Positions 14,400 to 21,648 of a DNA stretch of 37,174 nucleotides are shown here, in pieces. Under the pieces are notes generated by a model. The model ran no database searches, was not told where the DNA came from, and worked only from the letters and a program-made list of their open reading frames with translations. Source of the DNA: a virus; the IMG/VR virus record IMGVR_UViG_3300028895_000051, positions 1 to 37,174 of that record; one strand, written 5' to 3'. Position 1 is the stretch's first letter. The number at the start of each line of letters is the position of its first letter. Position numbers and translations under genes: made by a program.

Positions 14400-16338
14400 C
14401 TTCTTGTGTTAAAAGCATTTCTATTTTAGTTTTCTCTGCGTCATTTAATAACTCTGGATTATAATCACCGTCAGCAATAGCATTTATTAAGTAATTAATA
14501 TAATCGTTTGAGTATCCAGATAATTCTAAAATGTTCTTATCTATTGTATCCCATGATACACCATTGAATCTCATTAACTTAGTTGGTTGTAAGCTAGTAT
14601 TAAAAAACAGTTTACCTTCTTCGGGATCAACCGGGTATATTTTTCCATGATCAACCGGTAAGTTTAAATCTAAGTTGAGTTCTGGATGACTTTTTAATAA
14701 TGCTTCTTGTTGGAATGTTTTACCATTATAACTAATGTATTCATGTCCAACTCTGTTTAGTACCACGGTTTGACCAGCACCATCACGTTTAGTTCTAATT
14801 GCCTTGGTTACTTCAGACTTTAGATATTGTTCTGCAATATTTACACTGTCGTCAACTTCAGCTTCCTCCACATTATCAACTTCTTCGCTTCCTTCAGTGC
14901 TTTCTCCACTCTCTCCTCCGTGTGTTTCTCCCATATCTTCGTCAATGGTTCTGTGTTCATCGGAAATTTCTTCATCTAATTCTTCCTTAACTTCATCTAT
15001 AATATCAGTTAACGTCACTGAATGAGTATCCATCGGCGTTATTTCATATTCATGTATGGTTACATTCTCTGGTGGAATAGGTTGTGGTGGAATGTGATTT
15101 GGTTTTGGTTCTGGGTCTGCTAAAACATCTGCAAACATGTGAACATCTTTGCCTTCTTCCCTTGCACGTTCAAAACTATATTGTGATGCAATTAATAACA
15201 ATACTGCAAGTGGGTCAAACACAAAGATAATAACAACAATAACCCAACGTACTGCTTCTTCTAAAAGGTTCTTATCTGCTTCGCCTGCGTATATAAACTC
15301 TGCAATATACTTAATAGGGCCGACTTCCGCTTCTAACTTACGAACTTCAGCTTCTAGTTTATACTTTTGTTCTATTAATGTATCAAGCTCTGTATTAGAT
15401 TCTTTAATCTTTGCTTGCTGTTCTGCTATTAATGTTTCTACATTATTTTCAGTATCTTGGCCGACGCGCTCTCTTAAACGTATAATAAGTTCGTTTGATT
15501 TGTCGATCTCTGCTTGTACTGTAGAACGTAACTTAGCAATAGCTTGTTCGGCATTAGTTTTAGAGGTTTGTGGTTTACTTCTAATTGCTTGTATATCTGC
15601 TAATAGCTGTTGTGAACGTTCGTTTTCTTTTATTCTAAAATCTTCAATTTTCTTAGCAGTAGCAGGACCATATCGCCCATCAGGTTTTGTACCAACAATA
15701 CCTTGTGCTAACTTAACATCATTTTCCTGTAATGCTTTATCTAATGTTGCTAACCGATCCTTAATAGCTAACCGTTCTTCTTCATACGGTTTAAGTTCGT
15801 TTTCTAATCTAGCTTCTGAATCTTTAATAATTGCTAACTGTTGATCAATTTGTGGTTGAATACGATCGTATGCTGTATTAATACGTTCTTGTTCTTTATC
15901 TATTTGCTGTTGTAAACTAGCGTCTACTGTAGAGCCACTTGTTTCAAAGCCTTTGATTTTTTGCTCAGCACGATTAATAACAGCTTCATGTCTTGCTATG
16001 TCTGATTCTATGCGTGATGTTTGTGCGCGAGATTCGCTATCTGCTGCGGCTTGTTCTACGTGGGATTTAGATAGATATCCAAAGATACCCATACTTGTAA
16101 TAAACATCAATACAAGTACAGCAACGGATAGATACCATTTAAGCCACCATACTGCTTCACGCCAGTTTTTGTGTAACCATACAGCAACAACTAACTTACC
16201 AACTTCTAATGCTGTACCCATTATAATAACAGGTATAACGGCAGCGGCAAATATCTGTGCTAAACCAGCAACAGAATAGTAGATTGCTACACTAGATATG
16301 AATAATGCAGATATTAATGTTAGATAATTAAAAAACAT
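14395..16338 (-). CDS. Late membrane/coiled-coil protein with PG-binding-like motif
   Basis: The 647-aa protein has three hydrophobic segments near the N-terminus (about 5-30, 31-55, 65-89), a long coiled coil (about 95-340), a fourth hydrophobic segment (363-386), and a Pro- and then Glu-rich hydrophilic tail. Inside the coiled coil, GTKPDGRYGPATAKKIEDF (216-234) resembles a peptidoglycan_binding_1 repeat. I recall similar proteins in many marine T4-like phages without a known function. A late box ends eight bases before the ATG and no Shine-Dalgarno sequence is visible, so its late mRNA may be nearly leaderless. Roles in the host envelope during lysis or in virion entry are possible. Confidence 0.85.
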   Translation of the reverse strand: MFFNYLTLISALFISSVAIYYSVAGLAQIFAAAVIPVIIMGTALEVGKLVVAVWLHKNWREAVWWLKWYLSVAVLVLMFITSMGIFGYLSKSHVEQAAADSESRAQTSRIESDIARHEAVINRAEQKIKGFETSGSTVDASLQQQIDKEQERINTAYDRIQPQIDQQLAIIKDSEARLENELKPYEEERLAIKDRLATLDKALQENDVKLAQGIVGTKPDGRYGPATAKKIEDFRIKENERSQQLLADIQAIRSKPQTSKTNAEQAIAKLRSTVQAEIDKSNELIIRLRERVGQDTENNVETLIAEQQAKIKESNTELDTLIEQKYKLEAEVRKLEAEVGPIKYIAEFIYAGEADKNLLEEAVRWVIVVIIFVFDPLAVLLLIASQYSFERAREEGKDVHMFADVLADPEPKPNHIPPQPIPPENVTIHEYEITPMDTHSVTLTDIIDEVKEELDEEISDEHRTIDEDMGETHGGESGESTEGSEEVDNVEEAEVDDSVNIAEQYLKSEVTKAIRTKRDGAGQTVVLNRVGHEYISYNGKTFQQEALLKSHPELNLDLNLPVDHGKIYPVDPEEGKLFFNTSLQPTKLMRFNGVSWDTIDKNILELSGYSNDYINYLINAIADGDYNPELLNDAEKTKIEMLLTQEV

Positions 16339-16345
16339 ATCTATA

Positions 16346-16352
16346 TATTTAT
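16346..16352 (-). promoter_or_regulatory. T4-type late promoter
   Basis: ATAAATA reads leftwards and ends eight bases before the ATG at 16338, leaving almost no room for a leader. Confidence 0.6.
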
Positions 16353-16370
16353 CTGCATTATATTAGTACT

Positions 16371-17699
16371 TTATAATTTTTCGCCATTCTCATCTGAGCG
16401 GAAACGTATAAAACGAGGGAATCGTAGACTATAAGTACCATCCTGGTTCTGTGTTACAGCATCTGCTTTCACTTCAACTATTTGACCAATGATCGATCCA
16501 CGGCTATTCCAAAACTCATTACGATTGGTATCAGTAAGACCAGACCCAACGTTAACTTTAATCCTCTTACCGGCGTCGACCCCTTCGCAGACCAACGCTC
16601 CAAGCCTTCCAACATTTCTTCCAGTACCTTCTTCAACATCTACAACCTCCAAATCTACTGTTATAACAGGCTTCCACTTTAACCATGCCGTGCTACGCTT
16701 ACACTGGTATGGTGCCGTGGCATCTTTAATCATAATACCTTCAAAACCGTTAGCAACTGCATCTTCTGCATATCTACGCATCTGGTCATGACCTTCAACT
16801 AAGTTAAGATTAACTCGCAAATAATCTTCAACGAATAGATTAGGCTGGCTCATTATTGTAGGCTTGATACTGTCTAATATTTGCTGTCTGATATGCTGCT
16901 CAACTTGGCTTTTACCTTTAACAAATGCACCATGATTTATCATATCAAAAATATGATATACACTGTCACTGGCATCTGCATCATATTTGCGTCGAGCCTG
17001 TTTCATAAGTGCTTGAAAATCCTCACTCATTATCTCACCATCTAATACTACTTTTTGTGCTTGTATCGAATGGCAGATTGGCCCAGCAATCTTGCTAATC
17101 TGTTCAGCAATATGTCCAAAGTTTTCAAACTTCTTACCATTGCGACTAAAGATTTCAACATTGCCGAACTTGTCAACAATTGTAATAACACGAACACCAT
17201 CTAACTTACATTGAATAAATTTATCCCCAACTAGTTTCTTTTGATGCTTTTCGCTATCTGTTGCAAGCTGACATTCAAAGATTGGAATCTTTAACTCCTT
17301 GGGCATAAACTTATTAAATGTTTTTAGTGTAGCACCTACACGCAAATCTTTTAAAATAACACGTCGGGCAAAATCATTCCAATGTTCCGAGTCAAACTGT
17401 TCTGACATTTCGTCAACTTTTTCAATTGCTGCATAACCAGTATAGGTACGCATTGATAAGTCTTTAACTAAGTCAAAGAAGTCATTCCACGGATTTGGTT
17501 TGTTTGTATATCCAAGTGTTTCCGGAATTTGCTTGATATTGTATGTCAGGAATGGGTTGTACGCATACCACGCACCAACTAAGAAATTGTTAGCTGTTAG
17601 ATCCCCTAGCTTTTTGCTGGAGCAGGCTTGCTCTATAACTTTCTCTTTGTGCTTCCGAGAATTGCTCTCGTTCATTTTCTGTATCCAATTCGCTGGCAT
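16371..17699 (-). CDS. ATP-dependent DNA ligase (T4 gp30-like)
   Basis: The 442-aa protein has all the nucleotidyltransferase motifs in order: motif I CKLDGVR with the AMP-accepting Lys165, motif Ia-like FSRNGKKF, motif III VVLDGEIM, motif IV FEGIMIK and motif V AWLKWKP. The C-terminal OB domain follows (VDVEEGTGRNVGRLGAL...). It seals nicks during replication and recombination. The length is close to T4 gp30. AAGGA lies six bases upstream of the start. Its first 110 bases overlap a small upstream gene in another frame. Confidence 0.95.
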   Translation of the reverse strand: MPANWIQKMNESNSRKHKEKVIEQACSSKKLGDLTANNFLVGAWYAYNPFLTYNIKQIPETLGYTNKPNPWNDFFDLVKDLSMRTYTGYAAIEKVDEMSEQFDSEHWNDFARRVILKDLRVGATLKTFNKFMPKELKIPIFECQLATDSEKHQKKLVGDKFIQCKLDGVRVITIVDKFGNVEIFSRNGKKFENFGHIAEQISKIAGPICHSIQAQKVVLDGEIMSEDFQALMKQARRKYDADASDSVYHIFDMINHGAFVKGKSQVEQHIRQQILDSIKPTIMSQPNLFVEDYLRVNLNLVEGHDQMRRYAEDAVANGFEGIMIKDATAPYQCKRSTAWLKWKPVITVDLEVVDVEEGTGRNVGRLGALVCEGVDAGKRIKVNVGSGLTDTNRNEFWNSRGSIIGQIVEVKADAVTQNQDGTYSLRFPRFIRFRSDENGEKL

Positions 17700-17787
17700 T
17701 TTTGTTCCTTGATTGATTAATTAATGTTACAGGATAGGTATCATCTATAATGTCATTATAGTTGGAACTTTCATCTTTGTCAACCAT
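17590..17787 (-). CDS. Possible small hydrophilic protein overlapping ligase start
   Basis: This 65-aa frame begins nine bases after the preceding gene, with GAGG about six bases before its ATG, so it is well placed for translation. The product is Asn/Ser/Glu/Arg-rich, without hydrophobic segments, and no family is recognised. Its last 110 bases overlap the ligase coding sequence in another frame, which is long for this compact genome. Either it is real and the ligase is translationally coupled to it, or the good ribosome site is a coincidence. Confidence 0.45.
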   Translation of the reverse strand: MVDKDESSNYNDIIDDTYPVTLINQSRNKNASELDTENEREQFSEAQRESYRASLLQQKARGSNS

Positions 17788-17796
17788 GTTAACCTC

Positions 17797-19428
17797 TTAT
17801 TTTATAACGGGTTTTGGAATATTATTCATTCCGAACGGCTTTTTACCGCCGATATTTTTATTGTTTTCGCCTTCGCGTAATACGCCAATGACTGCTTGAC
17901 CTGCTTGATCGTTAGTAGCACATTTTTCTAAAATTTCTCGGATGCCACCTGCACTAGTATCTAATCCAAGTCCTGGCATTGAATCTACAAATGTTATTAT
18001 ACTTAATTGATTGCCGGTTTGTATACCAATGGCAATCCCTGCTTTCTGAAATAAATCAATTTCACGTGCAACATGATTAGAAATAGCAGTAGCATCACCA
18101 TAATAATTCATTAAGTAGTCGGCTGCTGATCCAATACCATCACTAACACGGTATCTACCATCAGTACCAGTGCCGTTTGCAAAACTACCAGCAAGACTAG
18201 TTTTTACACTTGCAGGAACAGGTTCTGTTAAATTAGCAATCTCACTTAAATCATCCATTGAATTAACGCTCGATACCATTTCCTTAAAGTCACTCATTGA
18301 CAAATATTCAAGTCCGGATATTCCCTGAAAACTTGCAACTAACGCTCGTGCCGCATCTATATGTTCCGGTGGCATCATACTATAATACTCTGTACCTAAC
18401 TTATTAAATGAATCATTTAAGCCACCGGCGCCAGTGAATATATTTTCTAATCCGTTTACTGTAGGTGATGTTAATGTCGAGTAACTATTCTTAAATACTT
18501 TTTTAATGTTAAGTAAATCTGAACCATTGTCTAAATCAACATTAACTCGTAACACTTGTTTTAATAATTCTAAACGAGTACCTGTAATTGTTTTTAATGT
18601 ATCATAGAACTTTTTTTCTATTACTTTAGCAATAGGTTCGGTTAACGCAATCTTTTCCATTATTCCTGCTGCTGACAATCCATTGGCTTCTAATTCATCT
18701 TTGAATATTATTAAAGAACCATTATTAGCTAATACCGTAAGTAATCCAATCGGTGTGCCAAAATTAGCTATATTACCCAAGTCGATTAATCTACCTGCAT
18801 TATCTAAGTCTGTTCTAAACGTATCAAATGATTTTGTTATATTTGTTATACCACCTGATGTTAATGCATCCATGTCTGTAAATGTGGCTTCCATTTCCTC
18901 TTCAACGCCTTGTGTTGAGTTAATAAAATCATTGAGAATCTCAACCAATCCTTTGGCCATACTAGGATATTGTGTAAAAATTGATAAATCCGGTGTACCC
19001 AAACATGGCGGAGTAGAATATGTATATCCTGACAGTGTATAAACTGGATTTAATGGATCTGTGTTATCTATTGTATATTGACAAACAACACTAAACTGTC
19101 CTTTTACTACATTACCTGAGTCAAACGTTGTTGATCCTTGTATTGTACGATGTCCCCAAAATGATGCAATGTGCGCTGCCAGTAATGATTCTAAGTCATT
19201 TGTTGTCGAATCTGGCAACGAAGCACCCGAAGAGTCTTTACGGCCAATTAACGGAATACTACCACTTAATCCAACTGGCGTTACTAAATTAATTTGAGAA
19301 TCACTAAATCCATAATAATCCCAAAGCATACGATTGTTAATAGCATTTTTTAAATCAGCAGGAATGTCAAGGCCTTGGTTACTTAATAGGCCATCACTTG
19401 CGATTAATTGCAATGGTGACTTTGCCAT
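17797..19428 (-). CDS. Putative baseplate/tail-associated protein, 543 aa
   Basis: The product is Ser/Thr/Gly/Asn-rich with no Cys-rich, membrane or catalytic motifs, the usual look of a virion protein. It starts MAKSPLQLIASDGLLSNQGL and is mostly helical in the middle (for example residues 150-400). The C-terminus (DQAGQAVIGVLREGENNKN) contains a small G/N-rich turn. It follows the PAAR spike-tip gene after a 3-bp gap, so a role at the baseplate hub or as spike cargo is likely. I do not recognise a family with a named function. Confidence 0.72.
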   Translation of the reverse strand: MAKSPLQLIASDGLLSNQGLDIPADLKNAINNRMLWDYYGFSDSQINLVTPVGLSGSIPLIGRKDSSGASLPDSTTNDLESLLAAHIASFWGHRTIQGSTTFDSGNVVKGQFSVVCQYTIDNTDPLNPVYTLSGYTYSTPPCLGTPDLSIFTQYPSMAKGLVEILNDFINSTQGVEEEMEATFTDMDALTSGGITNITKSFDTFRTDLDNAGRLIDLGNIANFGTPIGLLTVLANNGSLIIFKDELEANGLSAAGIMEKIALTEPIAKVIEKKFYDTLKTITGTRLELLKQVLRVNVDLDNGSDLLNIKKVFKNSYSTLTSPTVNGLENIFTGAGGLNDSFNKLGTEYYSMMPPEHIDAARALVASFQGISGLEYLSMSDFKEMVSSVNSMDDLSEIANLTEPVPASVKTSLAGSFANGTGTDGRYRVSDGIGSAADYLMNYYGDATAISNHVAREIDLFQKAGIAIGIQTGNQLSIITFVDSMPGLGLDTSAGGIREILEKCATNDQAGQAVIGVLREGENNKNIGGKKPFGMNNIPKPVIK

Positions 19429-19431
19429 ATA

Positions 19432-19722
19432 TTATTCCACAAATACGTCTGGACTAAAACTGCCACCACGTCCATGGCCGCATGTATCTGTATCTGATAT
19501 TCTTATCACCGGTTGTCCATTGGCAAATACTGTAGGACTACCGCCGGTTGTTTTTGCACTACAGTGAGCTCCGCACCCGTCACTTCCGCAACATGGATGA
19601 GGTGTTACACTATCGTTGGGTAAACTAACGTTTAACCCATTAATAAAAACATTAGGCGAACATGGTCCTGTTATAGAACCACCTGCTGTATTTCTATCAG
19701 TTCTTCTAGATACGTTTGGCAT
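19432..19722 (-). CDS. PAAR-domain spike-tip protein
   Basis: This 96-aa protein contains two PAAR-like repeats, GPCSPNVFINGLNVSLPNDSV and GGSPTVFANGQPVIRISDTD. It also has Cys and His residues for metal binding (His42, Cys44, Cys45, Cys50, His53, Cys54, Cys81, His83). PAAR proteins cap the central baseplate spike (as T4 gp5.4 does), sharpening it with a bound metal ion. It is followed closely by a putative baseplate protein. A TAAATA lies five bases before the start but is too close to act as its promoter. Confidence 0.9.
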   Translation of the reverse strand: MPNVSRRTDRNTAGGSITGPCSPNVFINGLNVSLPNDSVTPHPCCGSDGCGAHCSAKTTGGSPTVFANGQPVIRISDTDTCGHGRGGSFSPDVFVE

Positions 19723-19729
19723 GTAGTAT

Positions 19730-20041
19730 TTAGCCTGTAATAATTTGCTTAGGTGGGGTTTTGATGCCTGTTACTACTTGTCTATAAACATCTTCCATGT
19801 CTGACGCTGCCACAGCAACGACAGCAACGGTATCCATATTAATCCATACTTCTTCTTGTGGATTGCCGGTGAATAACGCTGGTACTAATTGCGGGCCTTC
19901 TTGTGTCATGCCTATGGCAAACCCACGTTCTAAGCTAAATGTATTTGCATCAACATCTACCTTGGTTACTTTACCAACAAGCTCTTCACCATTAGCCATT
20001 TTAAAACTATATAAATTATCTTCTTTTATGTGTTTAATCAT
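19730..20041 (-). CDS. Small Sm/SH3-like phage protein, 103 aa
   Basis: The N-terminal segment LYSFKMANGEELVGKVTKVD followed by NTFSLERGF resembles the strand pattern of Sm/LSm barrels (xxLxxGxEVxGKV...). The C-terminal half is predicted helical (DMEDVYRQVVTGIKTP). I recall similar small proteins in marine T4-like phages with no proven function. It overlaps the glutaredoxin gene by 4 bp and precedes the PAAR gene by 7 bp. RNA binding or a virion role are both possible. Confidence 0.75.
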   Translation of the reverse strand: MIKHIKEDNLYSFKMANGEELVGKVTKVDVDANTFSLERGFAIGMTQEGPQLVPALFTGNPQEEVWINMDTVAVVAVAASDMEDVYRQVVTGIKTPPKQIITG

Positions 20042-20289
20042 TCTTGATCCTCGTATGCTTCTTCTAACATTCCTGCAATTACTTCTTTATTAATATTTGA
20101 TGGTCCACCCAATAATAAACCATTGACATAAATCTGTGGAACTGATCTATGGCCTTCATCTAATAAAAATGTTCGCGCAGAACTATCGTGTTCTATGTTT
20201 ATTTCTGTATATTCAAACCCGTACATTGTTAATATGTTTTTTGCTTTAACACACTCCGGGCATGTTGTTTTTGTAAATACTTTTATCAT
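20038..20289 (-). CDS. Glutaredoxin
   Basis: The 83-aa thioredoxin-fold protein has the active site TTCPECVKAK (Cys10, Cys13), the cis-proline segment SVPQIYVNG and the GG element LLGGPSNI that binds glutathione. The CPEC active site differs from the usual CPYC. Its position 16 bp downstream of nrdB points to a role as electron donor to the phage ribonucleotide reductase, like T4 NrdC. It overlaps the next gene by 4 bp. Confidence 0.93.
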   Translation of the reverse strand: MIKVFTKTTCPECVKAKNILTMYGFEYTEINIEHDSSARTFLLDEGHRSVPQIYVNGLLLGGPSNINKEVIAGMLEEAYEDQE

Positions 20290-20305
20290 TTTTATATTTT
20301 TTTCC

Positions 20306-21436
20306 TTATAACTTAAAATTCTTAAATGTTTCTTTAGTTACATCTTGTTTGGTGCCACCAATGATGTAACTACTAATTTCTGTTTCTTGCGGTGCAACTT
20401 GTACATCGCCGCCTGCAATCCATTTCTGAGTCCATGGTAAAGGATCACTGCCGCCTTTGTAAGGACTATCTAATCCTAAGCTGTTCATGCGCTTATGGGC
20501 AATCCATTCTACATAATCGCCTAATAGTTGCTCATTTAGACCGATGATCGACCCGTCTTTGAACAAGTATTGTGCCCAGGCTTTTTCTTGATCTACCACA
20601 TCAATGAACATTTGACGCACTTCTTCAGTGCATTCTTCTTTAATTTTAACGAAGTCTGGATCATCCTTTGGTAGGATTTTAAGCATTGTTTGTGTGCTTG
20701 CTAAGTGTAGGTTTTCGTCGCGGCAAATAAGTTTAATAATCTTAGCATTACCTTCCATTAACTTTAACTCAGCAAATGCCCAGCTACATGCAAACGATAC
20801 ATAGAAACGAATGCCTTCTAATGCGTTAACGCTATTAATTGCTAACCATAGTTTCTTTTTAATATCATACAAGTCAACTTTAATTTTTTTACCGTTAACT
20901 GTATGTGTACCTTCACCAAGTAATTGATACCAGCTTGTTGCTTCAATTAAATCATCATAATATTTTGATACATCATTTGCACAATCTACAATTTCGTCGA
21001 TATCCAAAAGTTCATCAAATACTTCAGAGGGATTCGAATATACATTACGAATAATATGAGTATAGCTGCGACTGTGTATGGTTTCATTAAATGACCAAGT
21101 TTCAATCCAGGTTTCTAACTCGGGAATACTTACAATAGGAAGTAATGCTAAGTTAGGACTGCGACCGTTAACACTATCTAATAATGTTTGACGCTTTAAG
21201 TTTGCAGTAAAAATATGTTGACCATGTTCAGTCAACGATTTAAAATCTTTTGCATCACGTAAAATATCTACTTCATGTGGTAACCAAAAGAAACCTAACT
21301 GTTTATCAATGAACTTATCAAACTGTTTATACTTTACAGTTTCATAACGTTGAATACCAACACCACCATTTGGATCTAAAAATGCTAGGGACTTTGTATG
21401 ATCCCTGTTTGTCATTGGAAATACTTTTTTACTCAT
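20306..21436 (-). CDS. nrdB: Class Ia ribonucleotide reductase, beta subunit
   Basis: The 376-aa protein is close to E. coli NrdB. Diiron ligands and neighbours are visible: Asp87 in NLKRQTLLDSVNGR, then Glu118 and His121 in SFNETIHSRSYTH, with the radical tyrosine Tyr125. Later ligands lie in the LLGEGTH to NLHLASTQ region. It generates the tyrosyl radical passed to NrdA for deoxynucleotide synthesis. The C-terminus ends FKNFKL rather than the E. coli NDFQL, which suggests co-adaptation with the phage NrdA. The start overlaps the preceding 71-aa gene by 4 bp. Confidence 0.97.
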   Translation of the reverse strand: MSKKVFPMTNRDHTKSLAFLDPNGGVGIQRYETVKYKQFDKFIDKQLGFFWLPHEVDILRDAKDFKSLTEHGQHIFTANLKRQTLLDSVNGRSPNLALLPIVSIPELETWIETWSFNETIHSRSYTHIIRNVYSNPSEVFDELLDIDEIVDCANDVSKYYDDLIEATSWYQLLGEGTHTVNGKKIKVDLYDIKKKLWLAINSVNALEGIRFYVSFACSWAFAELKLMEGNAKIIKLICRDENLHLASTQTMLKILPKDDPDFVKIKEECTEEVRQMFIDVVDQEKAWAQYLFKDGSIIGLNEQLLGDYVEWIAHKRMNSLGLDSPYKGGSDPLPWTQKWIAGGDVQVAPQETEISSYIIGGTKQDVTKETFKNFKL

Positions 21437-21648
21437 TCTACATCCTCGTGAATTTCGGCATATTTTTCTTTTTTAGCAAGTTGAATCATTCTTTCAATGT
21501 TAGCCAACAGTTTTTTATTATTCTCACGTAAACTAACATACCCATCTTGACCAGTGGCTTCCATAAACAATTCAGTTACTAACATCCGACCATATATGCT
21601 TCCGGCGGCAATCGCTTCATCAAACATTGTACTTTTTATATCTTGCAT
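21433..21648 (-). CDS. Small hypothetical protein between nrdA and nrdB
   Basis: The 71-aa, mostly helical protein (DIKSTMFDEAIAAGSIYGRM..., RENNKKLLANIERMIQLAKK) overlaps nrdA by 13 bp and nrdB by 4 bp. No motif is recognised. The tight packing inside the ribonucleotide reductase genes suggests co-translation and perhaps a role with the enzyme, which is inference. It is too short and too soluble to be NrdI, and it lacks the CxxC of a glutaredoxin. Confidence 0.75.
   Translation of the reverse strand: MQDIKSTMFDEAIAAGSIYGRMLVTELFMEATGQDGYVSLRENNKKLLANIERMIQLAKKEKYAEIHEDVE

Noticed and set aside
15149-15844. Long plus-strand open frame (231 aa) inside the coiled-coil gene
   Set aside because: It is antisense to the coiled-coil coding region, Ser/Ala/Cys-rich as expected for reverse-strand reading of such codons, and has no ribosome site.
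19727-19732. TAAATA before the PAAR gene as a late promoter
   Set aside because: It is only five bases from the ATG, so transcription would start inside the gene.
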